A DNA stretch of 64,000 nt from Sphingobacterium sp. PCS056 (GTDB lineage: Bacteria > Bacteroidota > Bacteroidia > Sphingobacteriales > Sphingobacteriaceae): the NCBI RefSeq assembly GCF_023273895.1, contig NZ_CP096883.1:496001-560000 (forward strand), read 5' to 3'. The number at the start of each line of letters is the position of its first letter. Position 1 is the first letter of the stretch. The translations under genes and the position numbers were made by a program. Under the pieces are notes generated by a model, which had not been told where the DNA came from, did not search any database, and saw nothing but the letters and a program-made list of their open reading frames with translations. Shown piece after piece: positions 37,407 to 47,030 of this stretch.

Positions 37407-39239
37407 ATGGCAAGAGGATTTAACAGCGGAAATAAACAAGAAGAAGAACTACCAAAACCGAAACTTAATAAGGAATTATTTAAAAAAGCGGCACAAATTC
37501 TTTCATATCTAAAACCTTTTAGAACGAAGTTTTTGTTAGGTATGCTTTTTTTAGCTCTTTCTAGTTTAGCTATGCTGACGTTCCCAGCACTTTTGGGTGC
37601 TATGATCGACGCCGCGGAAGGAAGACAAACCTATAAATGGCTCCCTGCAAACGTATTCGAAATCGGCTCTATCGCTTTCGCTATCCTCACCTTTACTTCA
37701 ATCGTATCCTTTTTTAGAATTCGCATTTTTGTTGAAATAGCAGAAAAATCTCTTGCTTGTATACGTAGAGATTCTTACCAAAAATTAATGTCTCTTCCGA
37801 TGGAGTTTTTTGCAAATAGGCGCGTTGGAGAACTAAACAGTAGACTGTCTGCAGATTTAGCACAGATACAGGATACCATGACCACTACATTAGCTGAAAT
37901 CTTGAGACAATGCATCAGTTTATCATTTGGCGTAGCTTTATTGGTTTTTGTGTCGCCAAAATTGGCTTTAATGAATCTTTGTATACTGCCGATACTCGTT
38001 GTTACAGCCATCGTTTTTGGTAAATTTATCCGTAATCTCTCCCGTCAAGCTCAAGATAAATTAGCAGAATCAAATACCATCGTTCAAGAGACCTTACAGG
38101 GTATTAGTAATGTTAAAGCTTTTGTAAATGAATATTATGAGACCAAGCGTTATTCAAATAAGCTCGACGCAGTTGTCAAATTAGCAGTGCGAGGGGCGAC
38201 TTACCGTGGCGCATTTGCTTCTTTTATTATCTTCTGCATATTTGGAGCTGTCATTGCCGTCATTTGGTATGGTTCGACGCTCGTGTTTCTGGGAGAAATG
38301 TCTGTTGGAGATCTGACCACTTATATCTTATATTCGATGTTTGTTGCCGGTTCGATGGGAAGTTTTCCAGAGCTATACGCCAATATTCAAAAAGCTTTGG
38401 GCTCCAGTGAACGCGTTTTGGAAATCTTAAGTGAGGAACAAGAGCCCATCACGATTGATGAAACTTCTAAGGAAATCAGAAAACACTTTCATGGTGACCT
38501 GACATTCAATAATGTATCCTTTTCTTATCCAAGTAGACCAGATATTAAAATCTTAAAAAATATCACTTTTCATGCTAAAGCGGGACAAAAGATTGCTATC
38601 GTCGGTCCAAGTGGTATCGGAAAGTCGACCATAGCTTCTTTGGTGTTGCAGTTTTATAAGCCCGATGGCGGCGAAATACTTTATGATGGCATGAGCAGTG
38701 AAGAATATTTACTGACCGACATCCGCAATCAAGTCGCTATTGTACCTCAAGACGTTCTTCTTTTTGGAGGCACCATTCGTGAAAATATTGCTTATGGCCG
38801 ATTGGATGCCGAAGCAGATCATATTATTACTGCTTCAAAACGAGCTAATGCCCACGAGTTCATCATGAACTTTCCCGAGGGCTATGATACACTCGTTGGT
38901 GAAAGAGGCGTCAAATTATCTGGTGGTCAACGCCAACGTATCGCTATTGCCCGTGCTTTATTAAAAGATCCAGCCATATTAATCTTAGATGAAGCAACTT
39001 CATCACTGGATTCTGAATCTGAGAGACAAGTTCAGATGGCATTGGAAGAACTGATGAAAGGCAGAACTTCAATTATAATCGCACATCGACTGTCTACAAT
39101 TGTAGACTCTGATCAGATTATGGTGATCGAGAATGGTACCGTCTCTGAATCGGGTAATCATATCGAACTGATGAGCAAAGGCAGTGGGCTCTACCATCAT
39201 CTATACTCCTTGCAGTCAAAACAAAAGGTTCAAATGTAA
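37407..39239 (+). CDS. ABC exporter with fused membrane and ATPase domains
   Basis: A 610-residue half-transporter of the MsbA/ABCB type acting as a homodimer in the inner membrane. The six-helix membrane region spans about residues 35-340. The ATPase has Walker A in GPSGIGKSTIASLV, the Q loop in AIVPQDVLLFGG, the C motif in LSGGQRQRIAIARA, Walker B in ILILDEATSSLD, and the H loop in IIAHRLS. Substrate is not visible from sequence; lipids or drugs are the usual cargo. A TATTTTTG box lies at 37372-37379, 28 bases before the start. Confidence 0.93.
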   Translation: MARGFNSGNKQEEELPKPKLNKELFKKAAQILSYLKPFRTKFLLGMLFLALSSLAMLTFPALLGAMIDAAEGRQTYKWLPANVFEIGSIAFAILTFTSIVSFFRIRIFVEIAEKSLACIRRDSYQKLMSLPMEFFANRRVGELNSRLSADLAQIQDTMTTTLAEILRQCISLSFGVALLVFVSPKLALMNLCILPILVVTAIVFGKFIRNLSRQAQDKLAESNTIVQETLQGISNVKAFVNEYYETKRYSNKLDAVVKLAVRGATYRGAFASFIIFCIFGAVIAVIWYGSTLVFLGEMSVGDLTTYILYSMFVAGSMGSFPELYANIQKALGSSERVLEILSEEQEPITIDETSKEIRKHFHGDLTFNNVSFSYPSRPDIKILKNITFHAKAGQKIAIVGPSGIGKSTIASLVLQFYKPDGGEILYDGMSSEEYLLTDIRNQVAIVPQDVLLFGGTIRENIAYGRLDAEADHIITASKRANAHEFIMNFPEGYDTLVGERGVKLSGGQRQRIAIARALLKDPAILILDEATSSLDSESERQVQMALEELMKGRTSIIIAHRLSTIVDSDQIMVIENGTVSESGNHIELMSKGSGLYHHLYSLQSKQKVQM

Positions 39240-39335
39240 AAATTTGTTAATTAAGTATCACTCTCAAAACTTTTCTCTTACTCAGCTGTTTATTTGGTAT
39301 CATAGTTGAATGAACTACATTAGAGAATATAAAAT

Positions 39336-39752
39336 ATGAGCGATATGAAAAATAAAAATGGATTAGTAGCATTTGCGTTAGTAGGTTTAGCAGCAGGTGC
39401 TGCAGCATGGTATTTATTAGGTACTGATGACGGTAAAAAACAATTAAGTCGTGCTAATGACGGTATTAAAGATCTAACTCGTTCTTTAAAAGACGTATCA
39501 AAGAGAGAAGCAAAGAGAGCACGTAAATTAGCAAATCAGGCTTCTGAAGAATTACATGCTTTAAAAAACAAAGCTACAGAAGGTTTGGGATCATTAAAAG
39601 ATAAAGCTTCTGATGAATTTGATGCTTTAAAATATAAAGCTAAAGAAGCAGGCAAAGAAGCGTTGAACAATACCAATGGAGCGGCGCATAAATTAGCTGA
39701 TCACGTTGATGATGCTGTTGATGCAGCAAAAAGCAAAGTTGATAAAGCATAA
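39336..39752 (+). CDS. YtxH-like general stress protein
   Basis: A 138-residue protein with one N-terminal membrane helix (GLVAFALVGLAAGAAAWYLL, residues 8-27) followed by a long charged amphipathic helix rich in Lys, Ala and Glu with repeats of the form LKxKAxEGL (about 60-115), which resembles YtxH and LEA-like proteins. Often linked to stress in other bacteria. It sits between the ABC exporter and the ccm genes. Function here is inferred only. Confidence 0.8.
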   Translation: MSDMKNKNGLVAFALVGLAAGAAAWYLLGTDDGKKQLSRANDGIKDLTRSLKDVSKREAKRARKLANQASEELHALKNKATEGLGSLKDKASDEFDALKYKAKEAGKEALNNTNGAAHKLADHVDDAVDAAKSKVDKA

Positions 39753-39810
39753 TACTTTTTAAATTTACTTCCCCGTTGCACTATTCACTCAGCATATTAC
39801 AATTCATTTG

Positions 39811-39818
39811 TATCTTTG
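39811..39818 (+). promoter_or_regulatory. Putative -7 box directly before ccmB
   Basis: TATCTTTG, an exact TAnnTTTG, ends 6 bases before the ATG at 39825, which would give a leaderless or nearly leaderless mRNA. A TTG lies far upstream (39776), at an unlikely spacing. Confidence 0.4.
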
Positions 39819-39824
39819 TGCTGT

Positions 39825-40484
39825 ATGAATTTACTACAACAGGTAAAAACTTTAGTCTATAAAGATGCTATTTTAGAATGGCGGTCTAAATATGCCATCA
39901 ATAGCATTTTACTATATGTAATATCTACAGTATTTGTTTGCTACCAAGCATTCAAATCTGTAGATGCTACCATATGGAATGCACTCTTTTGGATCATCAT
40001 GTTATTTGCATCTGTCAATGCAATAAATAAAAGCTTTATCCAAGAAAGCCAACAACGCCAGCTCTATTATTATTCCATCGTAAACCCCAGAGCAATCATT
40101 CTTTCTAAGATTTTCTACAACATGTGCTTAATGGCGTTTTTAGCTATAATAGCATTTGTAACGTATTCCATTATTTTCCGAAATCCTTTAGGAGATCCTT
40201 CCTTGTATTTTTTTACGGTTATCCTCGGCAGCATTAGTTTTGCTTCGGTATTCACGATGGTATCTGGCATAACGTCAAAAGCGGGCAACAATAGTACACT
40301 GATGGCCATCTTAAGTTTTCCCGTGATCATCCCTTTATTAATTGTATTGATTAAGCTGTCACAAAATGCCATGCAAGGACTAGATCGGGCACAAAGTATA
40401 AATGAAATCGTCGTTTTAATTGCAATTAATATCATCACAATAACTGTTTCTTTATTGTTATTTCCTTACCTTTGGCGGGATTAA
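39825..40484 (+). CDS. ccmB: Heme exporter protein CcmB
   Basis: Membrane permease subunit of the CcmAB complex in cytochrome c maturation system I. About six membrane helices are evident in 219 residues. The N-terminus MNLLQQVKTLVYKDAILEWRSKY is typical. The frame can be extended to a TTG at 39816, but the ATG at 39825 is the better start. ccmC follows after 33 bases, and ccmD after it. The ATPase subunit CcmA is not in the window. Confidence 0.93.
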   Translation: MNLLQQVKTLVYKDAILEWRSKYAINSILLYVISTVFVCYQAFKSVDATIWNALFWIIMLFASVNAINKSFIQESQQRQLYYYSIVNPRAIILSKIFYNMCLMAFLAIIAFVTYSIIFRNPLGDPSLYFFTVILGSISFASVFTMVSGITSKAGNNSTLMAILSFPVIIPLLIVLIKLSQNAMQGLDRAQSINEIVVLIAINIITITVSLLLFPYLWRD

Positions 40485-40517
40485 TTGCTCAATTACAGTT
40501 TTTAAATATTCATTATA

Positions 40518-41183
40518 ATGAGAAAAAGTTGGTGGAAAATTTTGGCAGTAGTCTTAATTTCATTAGTCATAATCGCAGGTCTACTTGCTCCTGTACCTGT
40601 CTTACCTATTCTTCATGAAAGCATCCGAAATGTATTTTTCCACGTCCCGATGTGGACCGCTATGCTTGTCCTATATTTCATCTCCGTCATCTACAGCATC
40701 AAATACCTGAATACGGGTAAGCAAGAGTATGATTTCATGGCTGTAGAAGCCGTCAATACGGGTATTACCTTTTGTTTTATGGGTTTGGCTACCGGCATGC
40801 TCTGGGCTAATATAACATGGGGAGATCCATGGCCCAATGATCCGAAACTCAACGGATCTGCTATTGCCACCTTGATGTATTTGGCCTATTTGGTATTAAG
40901 AAATGCCCTTGAAGAGGAACAAAAAAGAGCAAAAATATCTGCTGTTTATAATATTTTCTCTTTCCCGATTATGATCGTTTTGCTCTATATCTTACCCAAA
41001 TTAACAGATTCTTTACATCCGGGAAGTGGTGGTAATTCAACTTTTGGGACTTTGGATATGAACAACCAGTTGCGCCCGATATTTTACACAGCTGTTATTG
41101 GTTGGATTTTGATCGGCGCATGGATGCTTTCCTTACGCTACCGCATGCGCCTCATCGAGAGCAAACAAAATGAAATTAATTAG
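40518..41183 (+). CDS. ccmC: Heme exporter protein CcmC
   Basis: Inner-membrane heme handling protein that delivers heme to CcmE. Six helices in 221 residues. The tryptophan-rich motif is seen as WANITWGDPWPNDPKL with histidines nearby (FFHVPMWTAM). It overlaps the end of the small ccmD-type frame if that starts at 41170. It lies 33 bases after ccmB. Confidence 0.95.
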   Translation: MRKSWWKILAVVLISLVIIAGLLAPVPVLPILHESIRNVFFHVPMWTAMLVLYFISVIYSIKYLNTGKQEYDFMAVEAVNTGITFCFMGLATGMLWANITWGDPWPNDPKLNGSAIATLMYLAYLVLRNALEEEQKRAKISAVYNIFSFPIMIVLLYILPKLTDSLHPGSGGNSTFGTLDMNNQLRPIFYTAVIGWILIGAWMLSLRYRMRLIESKQNEIN

Positions 41184-41208
41184 TTTTTTAAAATTTATTA
41201 CACTGGAT

Positions 41209-41424
41209 ATGAAAAAGTTATCACTGTCAATCGCTTTAGTTTTAATGTCAACATTGAATATATTTGCGCAAAGCGATATTGATATGGCTACTGGGCTAAG
41301 AAGTTCAGGTAAAATATATGTGGTTGTTTTGGTTATGCTCGTTCTATTTTTAGGAGTGGCTAGTTATTTGTTTATCTTGGATAGAAAAATAACAAAATTG
41401 GAGAAGAAACAAGATCAGAAATAA
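41209..41424 (+). CDS. ccmD: CcmD-like small membrane protein
   Basis: A 71-residue protein. With the start at 41209 it has an N-terminal signal-like helix (MKKLSLSIALVLMSTLNIFAQ) and one membrane helix (KIYVVVLVMLVLFLGVASYLFI), followed by a charged tail (DRKITKLEKKQ), the usual CcmD layout. An in-frame ATG at 41170 overlaps ccmC. The assignment rests on position after ccmC and on the membrane/charged-tail pattern. Confidence 0.75.
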   Translation: MKKLSLSIALVLMSTLNIFAQSDIDMATGLRSSGKIYVVVLVMLVLFLGVASYLFILDRKITKLEKKQDQK

Positions 41425-41548
41425 TTGCCATTTAAGATTTTTTAAGCAATGCTATCATAGGAAAAATATGATGGCATTGTTGGTTATTACAATACCAATT
41501 CGAAATTAAAATAGTAATATTGTAGGTAATAAATGAAAAAGGGTATAC

Positions 41549-42532
41549 ATGATTATCAGTCAATTTAGGAAATACACACCCATTAATATTGTTCTTCTTA
41601 TCCTTATCGGGTTTTTCTTATGCTTTGGCGTATTCATTCACCTACCTGAAAAACTTACTCCTATTCTATTTGAACCCGCTTTGGGCAATTTATTAGGGAA
41701 AGATGGGATCAATACCCTATCTCCTCAAATGAATGTGCTGGTCACATTAGGTTTGACAATTATTCAGGCGACCATACTCAATCGTATCATCGGCCATTTC
41801 AACTTGTTGGGTAAACCTAGTTTTTTGGTGGCTCTTATGTACTTGACTCTGGCCAGTTTATTTTTACCTTTCCTGGTCATATCCCCTACGCTAATCTGTA
41901 ATTTCATTTCCGTGTGGATGCTAAGCAAATTATTGAGCTTATACCGCCAACAAGATATTAAAGCACTCATGTTTGATCTGGGTATGATCTTAGCAATCGG
42001 AAGCTTAATTTATTTCCCATTCATTATTATGTTTCTCTTGCTGTGGATCAGTCTGATCATATTCAGACCGTTCAATTGGCGAGAGTGGGTCTCACCTTTA
42101 TTAGGTTTTGCTACCATTTATTTTATTCTTGCGGTGATTTATCTGTGGTTAGGAAGAATACAGGACTTTTATAGCATCTGGCTCCCCTTGACCAAGACAT
42201 TTCCGACAACCGTTCAAATGGAAATCCATGATTATTTTGTGTTGATTCCCATTCTATTCAACCTGATTCTTTTTCTATTCATTCTAAAAGATAATTTTTT
42301 CAAGAGTGTTGTCCATATTCGTAAATCATTTCAGCTCTTATTTTTTATGTTAATACTAGCCTTAGGTTCATTCTATTGGAACAAGCAAATAACAGAAACG
42401 CATTTTCTATTATGTGCTCCACCTTTAGCGATTTATATGGCTTACTATTTCACACATGCGAAGAAGAAGTGGGTTTTTGAGAGTGTATATGCGATCATTA
42501 TTTTAACAATCTTGTATTTTCAGTTTTTCTAA
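41549..42532 (+). CDS. DUF6427-type multi-spanning membrane protein
   Basis: A 327-residue inner-membrane protein with about nine or ten hydrophobic helices and few soluble loops. The start MIISQFRKYTPINIVLLILIG and the internal SVWMLSKLLSLYRQQD resemble the Bacteroidota family DUF6427, which has no known function; this match is from memory. The gene stands 124 bases after the ccmD-like gene and 221 bases before an outer-membrane protein gene. Confidence 0.7.
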   Translation: MIISQFRKYTPINIVLLILIGFFLCFGVFIHLPEKLTPILFEPALGNLLGKDGINTLSPQMNVLVTLGLTIIQATILNRIIGHFNLLGKPSFLVALMYLTLASLFLPFLVISPTLICNFISVWMLSKLLSLYRQQDIKALMFDLGMILAIGSLIYFPFIIMFLLLWISLIIFRPFNWREWVSPLLGFATIYFILAVIYLWLGRIQDFYSIWLPLTKTFPTTVQMEIHDYFVLIPILFNLILFLFILKDNFFKSVVHIRKSFQLLFFMLILALGSFYWNKQITETHFLLCAPPLAIYMAYYFTHAKKKWVFESVYAIIILTILYFQFF

Positions 42533-42598
42533 AATTTTAGGAATCAGTAGTTTAACCTTTTTTAACAAAATCAACTCTACAAGGTCGCAAAAATTAAA

Positions 42599-42606
42599 TA
42601 GTTTTG
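42599..42606 (+). promoter_or_regulatory. Putative -7 box upstream of the outer-membrane protein gene
   Basis: TAGTTTTG matches TAnnTTTG exactly, about 150 bases before the ATG at 42754. No clear -33 box. Confidence 0.35.
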
Positions 42607-42753
42607 TATGCTGAGAAGATCATCATAAATTATAAATTGGATTCGATTTTTGACCCATTATTACGGTCTTTTCGCATATATTTAGAATCTTTGAACACAA
42701 AAAATTAATATCATTTAAATAAAATATAAGTTTCGCAACTTTAATCTATAATC

Positions 42754-44079
42754 ATGCAGAAACGCTTTTTAAGCTCCATTACAAATAAAGTACCTCAAGT
42801 GTTATTGACTTTAGGCTTATTATACAGCTCGTCAGCAGCATTTGCGCAGAAGTCGACGTCTGCATCTCCCTATTCACAGTTTGGCTTTGGCCAAATGCGT
42901 GAAGATCTACTTCCACAGCAACGTGCTATGGGTGGTTTATCAACTGCGATTCGTTATTTTGGATCAGTTTACAATACCAATCCAAGCAATCCAGCTTCTT
43001 ACTCTGCAGCTCAGTTCAGTACTTTCGATGCCGGATTATATGGCAACTTTACGCAATTGAGCAGTAGCAACAAGACTGATAATACCGCAGATTTTGCTTT
43101 CAGTCATATCACCATGACTTTTCCAATGAAAAAAGCGGGTGGTATTAGTATGGGTCTTTTACCTTATTCTGATCTGGGATACAACTCGAACAGCGTACAA
43201 AAATTAGACTCCATCAATTATAGAAAAGTATTCACAGGAGAAGGTGGTCTTACAAAAGCATATTTCGGATATGGTGTTAATGTGACGAAAAACTTGAGCG
43301 TGGGTGCCAATATTTCTTATTTATTCGGAACATTAAATGATTTTAGCCGAACAGAATTCCCGTACAATTATGGTGCGCTAAATGTACAGCTGCAAGATAA
43401 ACGTGAGATTCAAGGTATGAGTTTTGACTACGGTGCACAGTATTATGCAACCATTAAAAAAGAGTACTCTTTGACGATCGGTTACTCCGGATCACTTAAC
43501 AATGCCATCCATGACCGTACGACATCTTATACCACTCGTATAGCTCCTTCGGCAAATAGCGAAGATTCCAATATTGCATTAGATACTATCTATAGCACAG
43601 ATCGTGTCAGAAGGGATTTAAACCTTCCTTTGAAACACAACGTCGGGATTACATTTGCAAAAACGAACCGTTGGTTAGTTGGTGCTGAATTTAAATATGC
43701 GGATTGGTCTAAGTTTCAAGTCAGAACCGGTGAAGCAAACCTAAAAACAAACTATGGTTTTGCTATTGGTGGGCAGATCACACCCGATCCAACTTCATTT
43801 AAATATACCAACTTGATGGATTATCGTATCGGTTTCCGTTATAATAAAACACAATATTATATCAATAAACAGGATATCAATGATATGGCGATCACCTTTG
43901 GTGTCGGCCTTCCTTTAGCAAGAAACCCATATTCAGGGGCTTTTTCTAAAATTAATATCTCGGCAGAATTGGGACAGATGGGTACTATCAACAACAGCTT
44001 GATCAGAGAAAGATACGTAAACTTAAATGTTGGTTTTACCTTGAATGACCGTTGGTTTAGAAAGAATTCAATTGATTAA
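42754..44079 (+). CDS. Outer-membrane beta-barrel protein, OmpP1/FadL-like
   Basis: A 441-residue exported protein. Residues 1-32 form a signal peptide (AFAQKS). The region ASPYSQFGFGQMREDLLPQQRAMGG and the NPSNPAS segment resemble OmpP1/FadL-type barrels of Bacteroidota, in which a conserved NPAS motif follows the N-terminal hatch. The remainder alternates in beta-strand fashion and ends in NVGFTLNDRWFRKNSID. No substrate can be named. The lptC frame opens within its last codons; translational coupling is possible. Confidence 0.75.
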   Translation: MQKRFLSSITNKVPQVLLTLGLLYSSSAAFAQKSTSASPYSQFGFGQMREDLLPQQRAMGGLSTAIRYFGSVYNTNPSNPASYSAAQFSTFDAGLYGNFTQLSSSNKTDNTADFAFSHITMTFPMKKAGGISMGLLPYSDLGYNSNSVQKLDSINYRKVFTGEGGLTKAYFGYGVNVTKNLSVGANISYLFGTLNDFSRTEFPYNYGALNVQLQDKREIQGMSFDYGAQYYATIKKEYSLTIGYSGSLNNAIHDRTTSYTTRIAPSANSEDSNIALDTIYSTDRVRRDLNLPLKHNVGITFAKTNRWLVGAEFKYADWSKFQVRTGEANLKTNYGFAIGGQITPDPTSFKYTNLMDYRIGFRYNKTQYYINKQDINDMAITFGVGLPLARNPYSGAFSKINISAELGQMGTINNSLIRERYVNLNVGFTLNDRWFRKNSID

Positions 44080-44092
44080 TCAAGATATCGTT

Positions 44093-44701
44093 ATGGCAAC
44101 GCATACAATTGCCTCAAAAAAGCATGATACATTGCCTCTACTGCTCCTTCTTGCAGTAGGGGCAATATTCTTTACGGCATGTGAACCCGATCTTAAGGAA
44201 GTGGACCGCATTGCCAATCTTAAAAAAGAAGAGGCCGTGGATATTTCTCGTCATGTCAATGTGATCTACAGCGATTCTTCTGTCGTAAAAGCAGAAATGA
44301 GTGCCCCCGAAATGCGTATCAAACACGATAGTACACAGGTCTATGAGTTCCCGCAGGGAATAAAAATCATATTCTACGATAAGGATGTACGCGAGACGCA
44401 ACGGATCACCTCGGATTATGCCATTCAGCACGAAGCTGCAAAGACCACAACTTTTAAAAAGAATGTTGTGGTAACCATGGCTGATGGATCAATTATCAAA
44501 ACGGATGAAATCGTATACGACGAAGCTCATGAATCCTTTTATAATCATATGCCTATAACAGCCTATTTCAAAGACAATAGAGGAAATCTACAAGGCTCTT
44601 CATTCACTTCAGATAAGGATTTTAAGAAAATAAATATTCAAAATTCGACCGGAGTGATGATCGTAAAAGACAATAGTATGTTTCCCTCATTTGGTCAGTA
44701 G
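44093..44701 (+). CDS. lptC: LPS export ABC transporter periplasmic protein LptC
   Basis: Bridges the inner-membrane LptBFG complex to LptA in lipopolysaccharide transport. The 202-residue product has an N-terminal hydrophobic segment ending in a lipobox-like FFTAC, so it may be a lipoprotein. The domain shows the LptC-like pattern of strands (SAPEMRIKHDSTQVYEFPQGIKIIFYD, TFKKNVVVTMADGSIIKTDEIVYDE). An ATG at 44045 is in frame, but 44093 is preferred because it gives the signal. It ends about 160 bases before ppiD, placing two envelope genes together. Confidence 0.85.
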   Translation: MATHTIASKKHDTLPLLLLLAVGAIFFTACEPDLKEVDRIANLKKEEAVDISRHVNVIYSDSSVVKAEMSAPEMRIKHDSTQVYEFPQGIKIIFYDKDVRETQRITSDYAIQHEAAKTTTFKKNVVVTMADGSIIKTDEIVYDEAHESFYNHMPITAYFKDNRGNLQGSSFTSDKDFKKINIQNSTGVMIVKDNSMFPSFGQ

Positions 44702-44862
44702 AAACCGTTCAAAACAAATTTGAATGAAATAAGTTTCGCTTAATCAGAAATTATTACTCTTTTTTTTATAAAAATTGTATCTTGCACCGCATTTAGGCAT
44801 ACTATTTCCTAAATAATGGTATTAACAAGTATTTAAACAATAATAAACACAATAAACAGACT

Positions 44863-46932
44863 ATGGGATTAATGAGCTTTTTGCGCAACCGAGCTGGTTT
44901 CATATTAACAGGAGCTATGGCTGTGGCAATTCTAGCATTTTTATTAGGAGATGTTGTCAAATCTGGAACTCCGTTTTGGGCTAAAAACCAAAATCGCGTA
45001 GGAGAAATAAACGGAGAGAAAATCGATGTACAAGAATTCAACCAACAAGTTGATCAAACAGCAGAAATGTTTAAACAACAAATGGGTGGAAACTTGACTC
45101 CTCAAATGAAATCATACGCTGTACAACAGGTATGGAATCAATTGTTGCAAAAAGAAATCCTAAAAGGTGAAATCGAAAAAATCGGTTTAGAGGTTGGTAA
45201 AAATGAATTAAATGATTTGGTAACAGGTCAAAATCCTTCGAATCAAATCGTTCAAGCTTTTACAGATCCACAAACAGGTCAATTTAATCGTAACCAGCTT
45301 GTCACATTCATCTCACAAGTGAACAGCTCAGGCAATGCTCAAGCTGCTCAACAATGGGAAATGTTATTAGCTGCTGTTAAAGAAGAACGTTTGAACAACA
45401 AATACACAAGTTTATTAAATAATAGTGTGTATGTTACTTCGTTAGAGGCTAACGATGAATACCAACAACGTAACAAATTAGCAAATTTCAAATACGTATT
45501 ATTGGATTATGCATCGGTTAAAGATAGTGAAATCAAAATCACAGATGCCGATTACCAAGCGTATTACGATGAGCATAAAAACTCATTTAAAAATCAAGAA
45601 GAAACGCGCACTGTAGAATACGTTGTTGTAGATGCTCGTCCAACAGCTAAAGACATCAACTTTGCAAAAGAGACAATCAACAAGCTAAAAACAGAATTAG
45701 CGACTTCTACTAACGATTCCTTATTTGCTTCTATCAACTCCGACAATAAATACCCATATACTTTTGTTAAGAAAGGTCAATTAAGTCCTGCTTTAGACTC
45801 TGTGCTTTTCAATGTTCCTGCTGGAACAATAGTAGGTCCTTATGAGTCTAATGGTTTATTTGAAATTGCAAAAGTAACTCAAACAACCGTAGGTCCTGAT
45901 TCAGTAAAAGCGAGCCACATCCTATTAAATGCAACTGCAGAAGGTGGTGTTCAGAAAGCATTAGCAAAAGCTGACTCGATCAAAGGTTTGTTGGCTAAAG
46001 GGGAGAGCTTCGCTTCACTAGCTGTTCAATTTAGTACTGACGAGGGTAGTAAAATTAATGGTGGAGAATTAGGAACTTTTGCACGTGGTCGTATGGTCCC
46101 TGTTTTTGATAATGCAGTTTTCAATGGAAAAACGGGTGATATCAAAGTAGTGGAATCACAATATGGTGTCCATATCATCAAAATCGAAAATCAAATTGGT
46201 TCTGCAAAATATGTTAAAGCTGCCATCGTAGATAAAGCAATCATTAGTGGTAAAGAGACATTAAGCAATGCACATAGCAAAGCGAATGCCTTCTTAACCG
46301 TTGCTACAGCACAGAACTTCGCTCAAGAAGCTCAAAAATTAGGTTTAAAAGCAGCAACAGCTTCTCGTGTATTAGCCATGGATAATACATTGGATGGCAA
46401 TGAAGCTCCTAGAGAATTGATCAAATGGGCTTTCGACGCTAAAAAAGGAGAGATCTCGGATCGCGTTTTCGAAACAGAACAATCTTATATCTTAGCACAT
46501 CTTGTGGATGTTCAACCTAAAGGTGTTTTACCGTTGACAGCTGTGAAAAAAGATATTGAGCCTGCTGTTAAGAATGCTGTTAAAGCAAAATTATTGACAG
46601 AGAAAATGAATGCTGCATTAAGTGGTGCCGCTTCGCTTGATCAAGTAGGTCAAAAATTAGGTAAAACTCCAGTAGCAGTTGAGAATATCGTTTTGGCAAA
46701 TCCTGTAATCCCTGGTGTATCTTTGGAAAATAAAGTAGTGGGTACCGTATTTGGTTTACAGCCGAATAAACCTTCTAAAGCAATTGAAGGAGCACAAGGG
46801 GTGTATGCTGTTCAAGTAAATGGTTTTGTTAATCCTGCAGCTATTCCTGACTTAAATGCACAGAAAAAAACAAATATTAGCTTCAAAAATTCAACGTTCA
46901 TGGGCTTCTATTTTCAAAGCGCTTCAAGATAA
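44863..46932 (+). CDS. PpiD-like peptidyl-prolyl isomerase/foldase, C-terminus frameshifted
   Basis: Periplasmic, membrane-anchored folding factor. A single N-terminal membrane helix (about 11-30) is followed by a SurA-N-like region (40-200) and a parvulin domain (about 345-445; VKASHILLNA, FASLAVQFSTDEGSK, GGELGTFARGRMVPVFDNAVF, YGVHIIKIEN). The frame ends at 46932 with an unlikely tail. If one A is removed from the A7 run at 46864-46870, the product runs to a TAG at 46967-46969 and ends in ALQDKSEITDNRVKFF, the ending expected of the family. Either a sequencing error or a real slip; see findings. Confidence 0.85.
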   Translation: MGLMSFLRNRAGFILTGAMAVAILAFLLGDVVKSGTPFWAKNQNRVGEINGEKIDVQEFNQQVDQTAEMFKQQMGGNLTPQMKSYAVQQVWNQLLQKEILKGEIEKIGLEVGKNELNDLVTGQNPSNQIVQAFTDPQTGQFNRNQLVTFISQVNSSGNAQAAQQWEMLLAAVKEERLNNKYTSLLNNSVYVTSLEANDEYQQRNKLANFKYVLLDYASVKDSEIKITDADYQAYYDEHKNSFKNQEETRTVEYVVVDARPTAKDINFAKETINKLKTELATSTNDSLFASINSDNKYPYTFVKKGQLSPALDSVLFNVPAGTIVGPYESNGLFEIAKVTQTTVGPDSVKASHILLNATAEGGVQKALAKADSIKGLLAKGESFASLAVQFSTDEGSKINGGELGTFARGRMVPVFDNAVFNGKTGDIKVVESQYGVHIIKIENQIGSAKYVKAAIVDKAIISGKETLSNAHSKANAFLTVATAQNFAQEAQKLGLKAATASRVLAMDNTLDGNEAPRELIKWAFDAKKGEISDRVFETEQSYILAHLVDVQPKGVLPLTAVKKDIEPAVKNAVKAKLLTEKMNAALSGAASLDQVGQKLGKTPVAVENIVLANPVIPGVSLENKVVGTVFGLQPNKPSKAIEGAQGVYAVQVNGFVNPAAIPDLNAQKKTNISFKNSTFMGFYFQSASR

Positions 46933-46981
46933 ATCAGAAATCACTGACAATCGCGTGAAATTCTTTTAGAATATTTTTAAT

Positions 46982-46989
46982 TAACTTTG
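46982..46989 (+). promoter_or_regulatory. Putative -7 box of the DUF2480 gene, next to a terminator
   Basis: TAACTTTG, an exact TAnnTTTG match, lies 2 bases before the terminator stem at 46991. A transcript from here would begin inside the hairpin. Confidence 0.4.
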
Positions 46990-46990
46990 T

Positions 46991-47020
46991 AGCCGGACGA
47001 GTATATCGTCCGGCTTTTTT
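46991..47020 (+). terminator. Terminator after ppiD
   Basis: AGCCGGACGA (46991-47000) pairs with TCGTCCGGCT (47006-47015) across GTATA and is followed by Ts to 47020. G/C-rich and perfect. Confidence 0.85.
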
Positions 47021-47030
47021 ATTATTTGAT

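Noticed and set aside
39816..39824. TTG start for ccmB
   Set aside because: The TTG is part of the -7-like TATCTTTG box; the ATG at 39825 gives the usual CcmB N-terminus.
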